From Gammaproteobacteria bacterium (GTDB lineage Bacteria; Pseudomonadota; Gammaproteobacteria; DSM-19610): DNA of 64,000 bases. The DNA is taken from the NCBI GenBank assembly GCA_026197075.1, contig JAPHQV010000013.1, positions 62,001-126,000 on the forward strand. The letters are read 5' to 3'. Below are positions 52,443-63,246 of this stretch, piece after piece; the first letter of the stretch is position 1; the number at the start of each line of letters is the position of its first letter. The position numbers and the translations under genes are program-made. Below the pieces are notes generated by a model. The model searched no databases, was not told the DNA's origin, and was given only the letters and a program-made list of their open reading frames with translations.

Positions 52443-54614
52443 CTAGTTGAACATCCAGCTCAGTTCCAGGTACACGCGCCTGTCCTGCAGGCTGCCGTTT
52501 GCATTGATGCTGCTGGAGGAAGGCGCCACCACGGTCTGGGTGGCGTCGGTGTAGCGGGTTTTGTTGTAGTCGTAATAGTCTTCGAGCAGGTTCTGCAGGA
52601 CCAGTGCGTACTGCAGCCGGCCCGAATCGAACTTCCGGGTCTTGCTGATCTTGATATCCAGTTTGTCATAGGACTGGGCGGAGCGGTCCTGGTGAGGTTC
52701 GGCGCTGGAGCCGGTGCGGTCCAGCCAGTCCATCTCGCCCACGCGGAAATAACTGATGCCGAGATCGACATTGCCGGCAAAATGCCGTATCAACATCAGG
52801 CCATAGCTGTGGGTGGGGGCCGATATCTCCAGGCGACGGATATCACTGACGTTGCCGCGCGGGTCATACATCTCGGCATCGATGTCGATGTAGGCGTAAT
52901 AGCCATAGATGCGGCTCCGCGGGCTGGGCTTGTAGTCGAGGGCGATTTCCAGGCCCTGCATGCGCGACCTGTGGCTGTTGAGCAACCACTGGGCCTCGCC
53001 ATCGAAGTTGTCTTCCGGCGCCGGCAACGGGGTAGTCCTGGAGGTGTCGAAGATCAGCCGGTCGGTCTTGTCCCTGAAAAGTTTGACGTCCAGCAGCAGC
53101 TGGTTGTCCAGCAGGCGCCCGATATAGCCCAGTTCCACGCTCCGGATCTGTTCTGACTGCATATCGGTGGGGGAGATGAGCTGCACCAGGTTGAGTACAT
53201 CGGTGCCGCCGATCAGACCGGTGTAGACCGGGCTGAGCGGCTGGCCGCCATCCTGGGTGAGTTGCTGGTTGGTGCGCACATAGGCGTTCTGGTCGAACAG
53301 GGTGGGCGTGCGCGTAGCGCGCGAGGTACCCACGCGCACGCTGTGCCGGGCGTCGAGATGGTGGATGAGAGCGATGCGCGGCGCGATATCGGTACCGGAG
53401 ATGTCATTGTCTTCCACCATCAGGCCGGCATTGAGCAGAAGATCCGGGGTAAAACGGTATTCGCCATGGGTAAACGCCCGGTAGAGGCGATGGTGTTGCG
53501 CGTCGTCGCTGACGAAGACGTTTTCCGCGGATACGATATCGAGGCGTGCGCTGAGGCCGGATACCAGCCTTAGTTTGTCGAAATGACGGGTATGTTGCAG
53601 TTCCAGGTCATGGCGCTCGGAACGGATCCCGATGCGCGGGGCGGGAAAGGCATCGATGGGGGCGAGAAAGGTCCGTACTGCATCGGAGGAATCCGCGCCC
53701 AGCTTGATCATCAGGTTTTCGTTGGTCAGTTCCTGCTGGTTGTAATTGTAGTAATACTGCAGCGAGGTGATGTCATCGCCCGGGCTGACATGCTCCCATT
53801 TCAGCCACTGGAAGGCGGAACGGGACTGGTTTTCGTGATCCGGCGGCGGTTCGTGGTCGCCCAGTACGGTGTCCCTGAACCCTCCCTGGTAGAACAGTTG
53901 ATTGTAGTTGTCGACCTGGTAGTCGACGCGATAGCTCAGGTAGTCGGAGCGGGTGTAGTCATTGAGCGCATCCGTGCCCTCATCGTTCCGGGTGCCCAGG
54001 GTGACGCGGTAATTCAAGGCATCGGTGCTGCCGCCGAAGCGGTACAGGGCATCCTTCGTGTCATGGGATCCGGCTGTCAGCTTGACCTTGTGGCCCTGGT
54101 CCTCGATGGCATGGCGGGTGGTGATGTTGATAACGGCCAGGAAGGCATTGTTGCCGTATGAGGCGGCATTGGGGCCGCGGGTGACCTCGATGCGCTCGAT
54201 CTCCTCCAGGGTGATGAGCTCCTCCGACCATTGCACGGCGGCCAGGGCGGGGATGTAGATGGATCGTCCGTCGATCAGTACCTGCACGCGGCGGGATAGC
54301 TCGTCACCATGGCCGTGGTAGGTGGCCACCGGCGAGTTGCCGTCGAAATAGCCCACCTGGAAGCCGGGCACCAGGCGCAGCAGTTCCGGAATGGTGCGCG
54401 CGCCGGAGGCCCGGATCATTTCCCGGTCGATGACCGTCATGGCCACGGGGACTTCCGACAGGGGCTGTGACAGGCGGGTGGCCGACAGCACGATGGGCAG
54501 GTCCTGCAGGTAGGCCTGTTCCAGGCCGGCGTCCATGTCCCCTTCGGGTGCGCCATGGCAGGGGAGGGAAATCGACAGCAGGGGGAATGCCAGAAGAACT
54601 ACAAGACGCTGCAT
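52443..54614 (-). CDS. TonB-dependent outer-membrane receptor
   Basis: The protein of about 723 residues has a signal sequence (MQRLVVLLAFPLLSISLPCHG), a plug domain with LSATRLSQPLSEVPVAMTVIDREMI and RRVQVLIDGRSIYIPALA, and a 22-strand barrel (about 180-723) ending in Phe-containing LSWMFN. It imports an iron complex, vitamin or similar nutrient with TonB energy; no ligand can be assigned. It is convergent with the DHC gene. No riboswitch was found upstream. Confidence 0.93.
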   Translation of the reverse strand: MQRLVVLLAFPLLSISLPCHGAPEGDMDAGLEQAYLQDLPIVLSATRLSQPLSEVPVAMTVIDREMIRASGARTIPELLRLVPGFQVGYFDGNSPVATYHGHGDELSRRVQVLIDGRSIYIPALAAVQWSEELITLEEIERIEVTRGPNAASYGNNAFLAVINITTRHAIEDQGHKVKLTAGSHDTKDALYRFGGSTDALNYRVTLGTRNDEGTDALNDYTRSDYLSYRVDYQVDNYNQLFYQGGFRDTVLGDHEPPPDHENQSRSAFQWLKWEHVSPGDDITSLQYYYNYNQQELTNENLMIKLGADSSDAVRTFLAPIDAFPAPRIGIRSERHDLELQHTRHFDKLRLVSGLSARLDIVSAENVFVSDDAQHHRLYRAFTHGEYRFTPDLLLNAGLMVEDNDISGTDIAPRIALIHHLDARHSVRVGTSRATRTPTLFDQNAYVRTNQQLTQDGGQPLSPVYTGLIGGTDVLNLVQLISPTDMQSEQIRSVELGYIGRLLDNQLLLDVKLFRDKTDRLIFDTSRTTPLPAPEDNFDGEAQWLLNSHRSRMQGLEIALDYKPSPRSRIYGYYAYIDIDAEMYDPRGNVSDIRRLEISAPTHSYGLMLIRHFAGNVDLGISYFRVGEMDWLDRTGSSAEPHQDRSAQSYDKLDIKISKTRKFDSGRLQYALVLQNLLEDYYDYNKTRYTDATQTVVAPSSSSINANGSLQDRRVYLELSWMFN

Positions 54615-54747
54615 GGATACCACGGGATTTTATGAGTATACGATGGTCGGGGCTACACCCCGGCTCCTGCCCCGGGCGATGCTCCTCGTAGTCTACCAGC
54701 ATTTCCGCCCATTGCCTAAAGGCGGTGTCAGCATCCTGTGAGAGCCA

Positions 54748-57408
54748 TCACTCAAGGTACTGCAGCAAGGTCGCCTTCAGTCGCTCCTGCTGTCCCTCGT
54801 CCAGCACCGAACCGTCCTCGTTGACCACGTAGAACACGTCCTCGGCGCGTGCGCCAAAGGTGGCGACGCGCGCGTTTTCCAGGGAGACCTTGCAGGCGTT
54901 GAAGGCCTGGCCGATGCGCGACAGCAGGCCGGGGCGGTCGCTGGTGATGACCTCCACCATGGTGCGCTCGCCGGGTTCCTGGTCTGGAAACCGGATCTTG
55001 GTGGGGATGTGGAAGTGTTGATGCTGGCGCGGGGCACGACGGGTGACCGGCGGTGGCGTGGTGGTGCCGGAACGCAGGCGTTTGAGCAGCGCAGTACGGA
55101 TTTCCTCGTTGCGGAAGGGGCCCTGGGTGGCGGCGCCTTCCCGCTCCATGACCACGTAGGTATCGAGGGCGCATTGCTTGCGCGAGGTGACGATGCGCGC
55201 GTCCATGATGCTGAGGCCGAGCTGGTCGAGCAGGGCGGTGGTGAGGCTGAACAGGTTGCTGCTCAGGCAGGTGTAGAGGAACAGTTGGGTACCGCCGCCC
55301 TGGGGCAGGGTGCGCAGGGCGACGAGGGTGTCCTGGTCGGCGGGGGCGCCAAGGATAACGCCGGCCTGCCAGGCGATTTCGTCGGGACTGTGGCGCAGAA
55401 AGTAATCATCCTCGAGGGTGTCCCACAGGGCCGCCACGTCCGCCGGGTCGAGTCCGGCTTCGAGGATCAACTCGCCAGCCTGTTCCTGCGTGTCCAGGAT
55501 CCACTCTGCCTGCTCAACCGGTTCGTCCAGGCCGCGCCGCAGGGCCTGGCGGGTCTGGATGAAGAGTTCCTGCAGCAGGGCTTCCTTCCAGGAATTCCAT
55601 AACTCGGGATTGGTGGCGCGGATGTCGGCCACGGTCAGCAGGTACAGGTAGTCGAGCCGTACCGGGTCGCCGATCTTCTCCGCGAAGCCGTGGATCACGG
55701 CGGGATCACTGATGTCCTGGCGCTGGGCGGTCGTGGACAGCAGCAGGTGCTGGCGCACCAGCCAGGCGACCAGCTCGGCATCCTTTTCCTCTAGTTCATG
55801 GAGGATACAGAAGTCATAGGCGTCCCTGGCTCCCAGCTCGGAATGATCCCCGCCGCGTCCCTTGGCAATGTCGTGGAACAGGCCGGCGAGGTAGAGCAAT
55901 TCCGGCTTGGGGAGGGTCTGGATGACTTCGCTGCAGAGCGGGAACTCATGGGCAAACCGTTCCACGGTGAAGCGGCGCAGGTTCCGCACCAGGAACAGGG
56001 TGTGCTCGTCCACGGTGTAGACGTGAAACAGGTCATACTGCATCTGTCCGACGATGCGTGCGAATACGGGGATATAGGCTGCCAGTACGCCGTAGCGGTT
56101 CATCTTGCGCAGCACCAGGGTCAGTCCCGCGGGCTGGCGGAAGATCTCCATGAACAGGCGGCGGGCCCTGGGATCCTGGCGGAAGGATTCATCGATCAGC
56201 CAGGTGTGGGCGCGGATCAGGCGGATGGTGGAGGCGCGTACGCCTTCCAGCTTCGGGTGCTGCTGCAGCAGCAGGAAGACCTCCAGCAGGGCGCAGGGGT
56301 CGCGCCGGAACACCTGGTCGTCGCGCACCTCGAGGAAGCCCTTGATGGACTGGAAACGTTCGTTGATGACATGGGGCTCGGTGGTGTCGCCGGCATGCAG
56401 AATCACCTCGCGAAACAGTTGCAGCAGCATTTCATTCAGGCGGTTGAGCTCCTGCACATTGCGGAAGTAATCGCGCATGAACAATTCCACGGCCTGCTGG
56501 TAATCGCTGTCACGGTACCCGAGGTCGTGCGCCAGGGTGCGCTGGTAATCGAACAGCAGGCGGTCTTCGTGGCGGCCGGTGAGGGTGTGCAGGGCGAAAC
56601 GCACCCGCCACAGAAAGGATTGTCCCTGGGTCAGTGCCTGGAATTCCCGCGGCGTGAGAAAGCCGTGGTCCACCAGTTGTTCGAGACGATCGGCGCCGAA
56701 ATGGTGTTTGGCCACCCAGCCCACCATGTGGATGTCGCGCAGTCCGCCGGGGCTTTCCTTGATGTTGGGCTCTAGCTTGTAGGCGGTGTCGTGGAACTTG
56801 GCGTGGCGGGCCTTCTGCTCCGCCAGTTTGGCGGCGAAGAATGCCTGGCTGGTCCAGAGCCGGTCCGGCGCCGTCACCTCACCCATGGTCTCGAACAGGC
56901 CCGGGTCACCGGCCAGGAAGCGCGCCTCCACCAGGTTGGTCATGACCGTGACGTCCTGGCGTGCCTGTTCGGCACACTCCCCGGGGCTGCGTACACTGTG
57001 CCCGACCTCCAGGCCGATGTCCCAGAGAAAGGCGAGGAAGCGCTGCAGTTCATCCCGGTAGGGTCCGTCTGCGGCACCGTCCGGCAGCAGGATCAACAGG
57101 TCGATATCGGAACCGGGCAACAGTTCACTGCGCCCGTAGCCGCCCACCGCCACCAGGGCAAGCTCGCTGCGGTGGTCGATCTGTTCCCGCCAGGCACGGG
57201 AGAGCAACTGGTCCACCAGCCAGGACAGGGCGCGCACCAGTTCGGCGGCATCGGTTCCGGCGGCAAACTGTTCCTTGAGGGCCTTGTGGCCCGCTTCCAG
57301 GGCCGCACGATAGGCCTGGATGCGTTCAGGGGTGGGCGATGCCGGTTCCAGCCCCGGCAGGGAAAACCACTGGGCATGGGCGGGTGCGGGGGTGGAAGAG
57401 GCGGTCAC
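54748..57408 (-). CDS. glnD: GlnD, PII uridylyltransferase
   Basis: The 886-residue protein has the nucleotidyltransferase motif GGYGRSELLPGSDIDLLILL (about 87-106), an HD domain (FHDIAKGRGGDHSELGA, about 510-526), and two C-terminal ACT domains (about 700-880). It uridylylates or de-uridylylates PII in response to glutamine. It starts 18 bases after the map stop, a common pair in gammaproteobacteria. Confidence 0.97.
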   Translation of the reverse strand: MTASSTPAPAHAQWFSLPGLEPASPTPERIQAYRAALEAGHKALKEQFAAGTDAAELVRALSWLVDQLLSRAWREQIDHRSELALVAVGGYGRSELLPGSDIDLLILLPDGAADGPYRDELQRFLAFLWDIGLEVGHSVRSPGECAEQARQDVTVMTNLVEARFLAGDPGLFETMGEVTAPDRLWTSQAFFAAKLAEQKARHAKFHDTAYKLEPNIKESPGGLRDIHMVGWVAKHHFGADRLEQLVDHGFLTPREFQALTQGQSFLWRVRFALHTLTGRHEDRLLFDYQRTLAHDLGYRDSDYQQAVELFMRDYFRNVQELNRLNEMLLQLFREVILHAGDTTEPHVINERFQSIKGFLEVRDDQVFRRDPCALLEVFLLLQQHPKLEGVRASTIRLIRAHTWLIDESFRQDPRARRLFMEIFRQPAGLTLVLRKMNRYGVLAAYIPVFARIVGQMQYDLFHVYTVDEHTLFLVRNLRRFTVERFAHEFPLCSEVIQTLPKPELLYLAGLFHDIAKGRGGDHSELGARDAYDFCILHELEEKDAELVAWLVRQHLLLSTTAQRQDISDPAVIHGFAEKIGDPVRLDYLYLLTVADIRATNPELWNSWKEALLQELFIQTRQALRRGLDEPVEQAEWILDTQEQAGELILEAGLDPADVAALWDTLEDDYFLRHSPDEIAWQAGVILGAPADQDTLVALRTLPQGGGTQLFLYTCLSSNLFSLTTALLDQLGLSIMDARIVTSRKQCALDTYVVMEREGAATQGPFRNEEIRTALLKRLRSGTTTPPPVTRRAPRQHQHFHIPTKIRFPDQEPGERTMVEVITSDRPGLLSRIGQAFNACKVSLENARVATFGARAEDVFYVVNEDGSVLDEGQQERLKATLLQYLE

Positions 57409-57426
57409 GGGTAAGGGTGGCTGCCT

Positions 57427-58194
57427 TCAGAAGGTTTCGTCGGGGCGCCGGGTCAGGATCTCATGGCCTGTTTCCGTGACCAGGATGGTGTGTTCCCACT
57501 GAGCGGACAGACTGTGATCCTTGGTGACCACGGTCCAGCCATCGCGCAGCAGCTTGGTGTGACGCTTGCCGGCGTTCACCATGGGTTCGATGGTGAAGGT
57601 CATGCCGGCTTCCAGCGTCAGCCCGGTGCCGGGCTGACCATAGTGCAGCACCTGGGGATCCTCGTGGAATTCCCGGCCGATGCCGTGGCCGCAGTATTCG
57701 CGCACGATGGAGTAGTTATGGCTTTCCGCGTGGCGCTGGATGGCGTGGCCGATATCCCCCAGGCGCACCCCGGGTTTCACCATGCCAATGCCGATCACCA
57801 TGCTCTCGTAGGCCACCCGCGCCAGGCGCTGGGCGATCACCGAGGGCTCGCCGACGAAGAACATCTTGCTGGTATCACCGTGGAAGCCTTCCTTGATGAC
57901 GGTGACGTCGATATTGAGAACATCGCCGTTTTTCAGCACCTTGTCACTGGGGATGCCGTGGCAGACCTGGTGGTTCAGGCTGGTGCAGATGGACTTCGGG
58001 AAGCCCCGGTAGTTGAGCGGGGCGGGGATGGCCTCCTGCACGTTCACGATATAGTCGTGGCAGATGCGGTCCAGTTCATCGGTGCTGATGCCGGCCTGTA
58101 CGTGGGGCCCGATCATCTCCAGGACCTCGGCGGCCAGGCGGCCGGCGACGCGCATTTTTTCGATTTCTTCCGGGGTTTTGATGCTAACGGGCAT
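57427..58194 (-). CDS. map: Map, type I methionine aminopeptidase
   Basis: From ATG 58194 (MPVSIKTPEEIEKMR) the protein has 255 residues, the usual length. Metal ligands are in NIDVTVIKEGFHGDTS, HGIGREFHE and FTIEPM. It removes the initiator methionine from new proteins. It is divergent from rpsB, and the frame extends upstream without likeness. Confidence 0.97.
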   Translation of the reverse strand: MPVSIKTPEEIEKMRVAGRLAAEVLEMIGPHVQAGISTDELDRICHDYIVNVQEAIPAPLNYRGFPKSICTSLNHQVCHGIPSDKVLKNGDVLNIDVTVIKEGFHGDTSKMFFVGEPSVIAQRLARVAYESMVIGIGMVKPGVRLGDIGHAIQRHAESHNYSIVREYCGHGIGREFHEDPQVLHYGQPGTGLTLEAGMTFTIEPMVNAGKRHTKLLRDGWTVVTKDHSLSAQWEHTILVTETGHEILTRRPDETF

Positions 58195-58241
58195 GGGATT
58201 CGGCTGCTGTGGGGCGGATTGCCCGTAAGTGACGGTAAAGA

Positions 58242-58270
58242 TTGTCGTTCCGCGCAGTGTATGGTATAAA
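58242..58270 (+). promoter_or_regulatory. Sigma-70 promoter of rpsB
   Basis: A -35 TTGTCG (58242-58247) and -10 TATAAA (58265-58270) are spaced by 17 bases. A start near 58277 would leave a 5' leader of about 164 bases. Confidence 0.75.
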
Positions 58271-58276
58271 GTTGCG

Positions 58277-58440
58277 CTTGTTAAGCCGGGTCTGTCATTC
58301 CCCTGATCGGTCAGCGGAAATAGCCCGGCTGACAAAATCCACGCATGCACCGACACAGACGGCGGGGTGCCCGAAACCGCAAGGCCAGGGTCGCAGTCTG
58401 GGGTGCATGTCAGCCCGAACCCCTACAACGGAGTAATCCC
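58277..58440 (+). promoter_or_regulatory. Long 5' leader of rpsB, probable S2 autoregulation site
   Basis: About 164 bases separate the predicted start of transcription from the rpsB ATG. The leader has inverted pieces such as GCCGGGTC near 58284 and AGCCCGGC near 58323. In gammaproteobacteria the rpsB leader is bound by S2 to repress rpsB-tsf; this leader is a candidate but its structure was not tested. Confidence 0.5.
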
Positions 58441-59202
58441 ATGTCGAACGTAACCATGCGCCAGATGCTTGAGGCAGGCGTGCATTTCGGTCATCAGACC
58501 CGCTTCTGGAACCCCAAGATGGCGCCCTACATCTTCGGTGAGCGTTCCAAGATCCATATCGTCAACCTGGAAAAAACCCTTCCGCTCTACAACGATGCCA
58601 TGAACTTCATGGGCAGCCTGGTCGCCAACCGCGGCAGCGTGCTGTTCGTGGGTACCAAGCGCTCCGCCCGCGACACCGTCCGCGAAGAAGCCGCCCGCGC
58701 CGGCATGCCCTATGTGAACCACCGCTGGTTGGGTGGCATGCTCACCAACTTCAAGACCGTGCGTCAGTCCATCAAGCGCCTGAAGGACCTGGAAGCCATG
58801 TCCCTGGATGGCACCTTCGACAAGCTGAGCAAGAAAGAGGCGCTGATGATGCGCCGCGAGATGGAAAAGCTGGAGCGCAGCCTGGGTGGCATCAAGGACA
58901 TGAATCGCCTCCCCGACGCAATGTTCGTGGTCGACGTGGGCCACGAGAAGATCGCCGTCAACGAGGCCGTGAAGCTGGGTATCCCGGTGGTGGCCGTGGT
59001 GGATACCAACAACTCGCCGGAAAATGTCGATTACGTGATCCCGGGTAACGATGACGCCATTCGCGCCGTGCAACTCTATGTGCGCGGCGCCGCCGATGCC
59101 ATCATGGAAGGCCGTAACACCATGGCCCACCGCTCGACCAGCGAGAGCGACGACTTCGTCGAGCTCGACGCCGAGGGCAACCCGAGCGTTGCCAGCCAGT
59201 AA
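58441..59202 (+). CDS. rpsB: 30S ribosomal protein S2
   Basis: The 253-residue protein is clearly S2: [22 protein letters not shown] near the start and [27 protein letters not shown] later. A ribosome site CAACGGAGTAATCCC precedes it. It is the first gene of the rpsB-tsf-pyrH-frr-uppS-cdsA-dxr cluster. Confidence 0.98.
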   Translation: MSNVTMRQMLEAGVHFGHQTRFWNPKMAPYIFGERSKIHIVNLEKTLPLYNDAMNFMGSLVANRGSVLFVGTKRSARDTVREEAARAGMPYVNHRWLGGMLTNFKTVRQSIKRLKDLEAMSLDGTFDKLSKKEALMMRREMEKLERSLGGIKDMNRLPDAMFVVDVGHEKIAVNEAVKLGIPVVAVVDTNNSPENVDYVIPGNDDAIRAVQLYVRGAADAIMEGRNTMAHRSTSESDDFVELDAEGNPSVASQ

Positions 59203-59222
59203 GCGGATCGCATCCGCGCGGA

Positions 59223-59246
59223 GGAGGGTGCCGATCGGTACCCTCC
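59223..59246 (+). other. Hairpin in the rpsB-tsf gap
   Basis: GGAGGGT (59223-59229) and ACCCTCC (59240-59246) form a stem around GCCGATCGGT. No T run follows, so it is more likely an attenuator or stability element than a terminator. Confidence 0.55.
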
Positions 59247-59280
59247 CGCACCGAACAACGAATTCGTAAGGGGAAGAGCA

Positions 59281-60165
59281 ATGACTATTTCTGCAGCGCA
59301 GGTAAAAGAACTGCGTGAGCGTACCGGCTCCGGAATGATGGAATGCAAGAAGGCGCTGGTGGAAGCCGGCGGCGATATGGAAGCGGCCGTGGAACTGCTG
59401 CGCAAGTCCGGCGCGGCCAAGGCCGACAAGAAGGCCGGCCGCGTGGCCTCCGAAGGCCTGATCATGATCGAGATCGGCGCCGATGGTAAGCGTGGCGTCA
59501 TGGTGGAAGTGAACAGCGAGACCGACTTCGTCGCCCGCAAGGATGACTTCCAACAGTTCGCCGCCGCCGTGGCCCGTCGCGCCCTGAACGACAAGCCCGC
59601 CGACGTGGCGGCCCTGTCGGCCCTGCCGCTCGCGGACGGTGGTGAGACCATCGAGGAAGCACGCAAGAACATGGTGGCCACCATTGGCGAGAACATCACG
59701 GTGCGCCGCATGCTCGCCATCGATGCCACCGCCGGCACCCTGGCCCAGTACCTTCATGGCGGCCGCATCGGCGTGCTGGTGGAGTTGCAGGGCGGCAACG
59801 AGGACCTGGCCCGTGACGTCGCCATGCACATCGCCGCCAGCCGGCCCGTGTGCGTGGACGAGACCCAGGTGCCCCAGGAACTGCTGGACAAGGAACGGGA
59901 GATCTTCATCGCCCAGGCCCAGGAAAGCGGCAAGCCCGCCGAGATCATCGAAAAGATGATCGACGGGCGCATGCGCAAGTACCTCGGCGAGATCACCCTC
60001 GTGGGCCAGCCCTTCGTCAAGGACCCGGACCAGACCGTGGGCAAGCTGCTCAAGGCCGCCGGTGCCAGCGTGGTGCGCTTCGAGCGCCTGGAGCTGGGTG
60101 AAGGCATCGAGAAGAAGCAGGAAAACTTCGCCGAGGAAGTCATGGCGCAGGTGCGCGGCGGCTGA
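59281..60165 (+). CDS. tsf: Elongation factor Ts
   Basis: The 294-residue protein has the EF-Ts start [19 protein letters not shown] and the [11 protein letters not shown] motif. It recycles GDP from EF-Tu. It is preceded by a GGGGAAGAG ribosome site and followed by a 190-base gap before pyrH. Confidence 0.98.
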   Translation: MTISAAQVKELRERTGSGMMECKKALVEAGGDMEAAVELLRKSGAAKADKKAGRVASEGLIMIEIGADGKRGVMVEVNSETDFVARKDDFQQFAAAVARRALNDKPADVAALSALPLADGGETIEEARKNMVATIGENITVRRMLAIDATAGTLAQYLHGGRIGVLVELQGGNEDLARDVAMHIAASRPVCVDETQVPQELLDKEREIFIAQAQESGKPAEIIEKMIDGRMRKYLGEITLVGQPFVKDPDQTVGKLLKAAGASVVRFERLELGEGIEKKQENFAEEVMAQVRGG

Positions 60166-60225
60166 TCGCCGTTGCGGATCCGGTTTGGCTGCCGGGCTCG
60201 CCCGGGACATTGCCGCAGGCTGGAA

Positions 60226-60252
60226 CAATGGGGTCGCAATGCGGCCCCATTG
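60226..60252 (+). other. Hairpin in the tsf-pyrH gap
   Basis: The sequence CAATGGGG (60226-60233) pairs with CCCCATTG (60245-60252), with an inner CGC/GCG stem. It has no T run. It may mark the end of the rpsB-tsf transcript unit. Confidence 0.55.
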
Positions 60253-60357
60253 CATACATGGCGCGGCCAGGCGAAAAGTACGACAATGTCTGCCAGGGCC
60301 TGAATAGCGTTACAGATTTGTTTAAGAATATCTTTTAACTACTCGATATATATAAAA

Positions 60358-61077
60358 ATGTCAGAAGATAAGCCGGCGTACAAGCGAATCCTCCTCAAGC
60401 TCAGTGGCGAGGCCCTGATGGGGGATGGTGAATACGGTATCGACCCTGCCGTGATTCGCACCATGGCCACGGATATCGCCGCGGTGGTCAGCCAGGGTGT
60501 GCAGGTGGGCCTGGTGATCGGCGGCGGCAACATCTTCCGCGGCGCGGGCCTGGCGGCGCGCGGCATGGACCGGGTGACCGGTGACCACATGGGCATGCTG
60601 GCCACGGTGATCAATGCCCTGGCCATGCAGGACGTGTTGCAGGGCATGGGGGTGCCGACACGGGTGATGTCGGCCCTGACTATGGACCAGGTGTGCGAGA
60701 GCTACGTCAAACGCCGGGCCGTGGAGCGGCTGTCGGCCGGCGAAGTGGTGATCTTCGCCGCCGGCACCGGCAATCCTTTTTTCACCACGGATTCGGCCGC
60801 CAGCCTGCGCGCCATCGAGATCGGCGCCGACCTGATGCTCAAGGCCACCAAGGTGGACGGCGTATATAACGCCGACCCCATGAAGGATCCATCGGCGACC
60901 CGCTACGAGCGCCTGAGCTTCGACGAGGCCATCGAGCAACGACTGGCGGTCATGGATACCACGGCACTGGTGTTGTGTCGTGACCAGCACATGCCGATAC
61001 GGGTCTTCAACATGCATCAGCCAGGTAATCTGGCGCGCATCATCCAGGGTGAGGACGTAGGCACCCTGGTGCAATAA
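60358..61077 (+). CDS. pyrH: Uridylate kinase
   Basis: The 239-residue protein is a bacterial UMP kinase ([26 protein letters not shown]). It phosphorylates UMP to UDP. The region before its ATG is AT-rich (TCGATATATATAAAAATG) and lacks a purine-rich ribosome site, which is unusual among its neighbours. The family-conserved start still points to 60358. Confidence 0.98.
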   Translation: MSEDKPAYKRILLKLSGEALMGDGEYGIDPAVIRTMATDIAAVVSQGVQVGLVIGGGNIFRGAGLAARGMDRVTGDHMGMLATVINALAMQDVLQGMGVPTRVMSALTMDQVCESYVKRRAVERLSAGEVVIFAAGTGNPFFTTDSAASLRAIEIGADLMLKATKVDGVYNADPMKDPSATRYERLSFDEAIEQRLAVMDTTALVLCRDQHMPIRVFNMHQPGNLARIIQGEDVGTLVQ

Positions 61078-61089
61078 GGGCACAAGATC

Positions 61090-61647
61090 ATGATCGAAGA
61101 TATCAAGAAGGACGCCAAGGAGCGCATGGCCAAGAGTGTCGAGGCGGCGCGTCACGAATTGAGCAAGATCCGTACCGGTCGCGCTCATGCGAGCCTGCTG
61201 GATCACATCACGGTGGACTATTACGGCAGCCCGGTTCCCATCGGTCAGGTGGCCAATGTGTCCGCCGAGGATGCCCGTACCCTGGCCATCACGCCCTGGG
61301 AAAAATCCATGGTGCAGGTCATTGAGAAGGCCATTATGACCTCTGATCTCGGCCTCAATCCCAATACCGCCGGCACCGTGATCCGCGTGCCGCTGCCGGC
61401 CCTCACCGAGGACCGGCGCAAGGATCTCATCCGCGTGGTGCGCCAGGAGATGGAAGGTGCCCGGGTGGCGATCCGCAACATCCGTCGCGATGCCAACGGC
61501 GATCTCAAGGATCTGCTCAAGGAAAAGGAAATCTCCGAGGACGAGGAACATCGTGCCCAGGAGGCCATCCAGAAACTCACCGACCAATACGTAGCGGAAG
61601 TCGACAAGTTGCTTGAAACCAAGGAGGCCGAGCTGCTGGAAATCTGA
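61090..61647 (+). CDS. frr: Ribosome recycling factor
   Basis: The 185-residue protein has the RRF start [19 protein letters not shown], the signature [15 protein letters not shown] and the C-terminal helix [18 protein letters not shown]. It splits post-termination ribosomes with EF-G. It begins 12 bases after pyrH. Confidence 0.98.
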   Translation: MIEDIKKDAKERMAKSVEAARHELSKIRTGRAHASLLDHITVDYYGSPVPIGQVANVSAEDARTLAITPWEKSMVQVIEKAIMTSDLGLNPNTAGTVIRVPLPALTEDRRKDLIRVVRQEMEGARVAIRNIRRDANGDLKDLLKEKEISEDEEHRAQEAIQKLTDQYVAEVDKLLETKEAELLEI

Positions 61648-61664
61648 CCCGCGGTTTCCCACTT

Positions 61665-62435
61665 ATGGCCCATACACCCAGTAACCCGGATTCACGCCTG
61701 TTGCAGGGCGACGTGCCGCGTCACATTGCCATCATCATGGACGGCAACGGGCGCTGGGCGCGCAAGCGGCACCTGCCGCGTCACGCCGGTCACCGGGAAG
61801 GTGTCAAGGCCGTGCGCCGGGTGGTGGAGGCCTGCAAGCTCAAGGGGGTCGAGGCGCTGACCCTGTTCGCCTTCAGCAGCGAAAACTGGCGTCGCCCCAA
61901 GCAGGAAGTGGGGCTGCTCATGGAACTGTTCCTGCACACCCTCAAAAAGGAAGTGAACCGCCTCGACCGCAATGGGGTGCGGCTGCGCTTCATCGGTGAG
62001 CGCAGTGCCTTCCCCGCCAAGCTGCAGGATCTGATGGCGGCCGCCGAGGCGCAGACCGCCGCCAACCAGGAACTCACCCTGACCGTGGCCGCCAATTATG
62101 GCGGTCGCTGGGATATCGGCCAGGCATGCCGGCACCTGGCCGCGCGGGTCGCCGCCGGAGAACTCCAGGCCGCGGACATCGACGAGGACGCCCTGGCGGC
62201 GGAACTCTCCCTGGCCGACCTTCCCGAGCCGGACCTGTTCGTTCGCACCGGTGGCGAACAGCGCATCAGCAACTACCTGCTCTGGCAGCTGGCCTATACG
62301 GAACTCTATTTCACCGACACCCTGTGGCCCGATTTCGATGCCCAGGCCTTCGAGGTCGCGTTGCAATCCTTCTCCAGCCGGCAGCGGCGTTTCGGACGCA
62401 CCGGCGAGCAAGTGGAGCAACTCAAGGGTGCTTAG
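61665..62435 (+). CDS. uppS: Undecaprenyl diphosphate synthase
   Basis: The 256-residue protein has the cis-prenyltransferase motifs [16 protein letters not shown] (with the catalytic Asp) and [16 protein letters not shown]. It makes the C55 lipid carrier for peptidoglycan. Its last 8 bases overlap the cdsA start. Confidence 0.97.
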   Translation: MAHTPSNPDSRLLQGDVPRHIAIIMDGNGRWARKRHLPRHAGHREGVKAVRRVVEACKLKGVEALTLFAFSSENWRRPKQEVGLLMELFLHTLKKEVNRLDRNGVRLRFIGERSAFPAKLQDLMAAAEAQTAANQELTLTVAANYGGRWDIGQACRHLAARVAAGELQAADIDEDALAAELSLADLPEPDLFVRTGGEQRISNYLLWQLAYTELYFTDTLWPDFDAQAFEVALQSFSSRQRRFGRTGEQVEQLKGA

Positions 62436-63246
62436 ACAACGCATCCTCACCGCCCTGGTGCTGATCCCGGCGGTGATCTGGGCGGTACTGCAGCTGCCCA
62501 CCCAACAGTTCGCCGCCCTGCTGGCGGTGCTGGTGTTGATGGGTGCCTGGGAGTGGGGCAATCTCGCGGGCCTGCGTACCGCTCCCGCGCGCGTGCTCTA
62601 TGTGCTGTTCGTGGCCCTGGCCCTCTGGCTGGCCTGGTGGTGGCACGGCCAACCCGTGGCACGCGCGGTTCTCTTCCTGGGCTTCATCGGCTGGTTGCTG
62701 GCACTGGCGTGGATCAGTCGCCCGGACTTTGCCCGGGACAATGATGCGCTCAAGGCCGTGGCGGGATTATGGGTGCTGGTTCCCGCCTGGCTGGGGCTGG
62801 TGCTGCTGCATGGCCACCCGGCCATCGGTCCTCGGCTGGTGTTGTTCCTGATGGTGCTCATCTGGGTGGCCGACAGCGGCGCCTATTTCGCCGGCCGCCG
62901 CTGGGGCCATACCAAGCTGGCACCCCGGGTCAGCCCGGGCAAGACCTGGGAAGGGGTCTATGGTGCACTGGCCGCCTGCGCCCTGGTGGCCCTGGCCGGG
63001 GCCTGGTGGATGGGTGGCACACCGCGCCAACTGGTCAGCTTTCTGCTCATCTGCCTGGTTACCATCCTGTTCTCCATCGCCGGCGACCTGTTGGAAAGCC
63101 TCATGAAACGCCAGCGCGGCGTCAAGGACAGCGGCCAGCTGCTGCCCGGGCATGGCGGTGTGCTGGACCGGGTCGACAGCCTCACGGCCGCGGCGCCGGT
63201 ATTCGTGCTGGGTCTGTACTGGACGGAACTCTGGACGGTGCTCTGA
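62428..63246 (+). CDS. cdsA: Phosphatidate cytidylyltransferase
   Basis: The GTG at 62428 gives a 272-residue protein that overlaps uppS by 8 bases and starts [16 protein letters not shown]. It has about eight membrane segments and the CdsA signature ([18 protein letters not shown], about 205-222). It makes CDP-diacylglycerol in the inner membrane. Longer upstream starts in this frame lie inside uppS and are rejected. Confidence 0.96.
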   Translation: MLRQRILTALVLIPAVIWAVLQLPTQQFAALLAVLVLMGAWEWGNLAGLRTAPARVLYVLFVALALWLAWWWHGQPVARAVLFLGFIGWLLALAWISRPDFARDNDALKAVAGLWVLVPAWLGLVLLHGHPAIGPRLVLFLMVLIWVADSGAYFAGRRWGHTKLAPRVSPGKTWEGVYGALAACALVALAGAWWMGGTPRQLVSFLLICLVTILFSIAGDLLESLMKRQRGVKDSGQLLPGHGGVLDRVDSLTAAAPVFVLGLYWTELWTVL

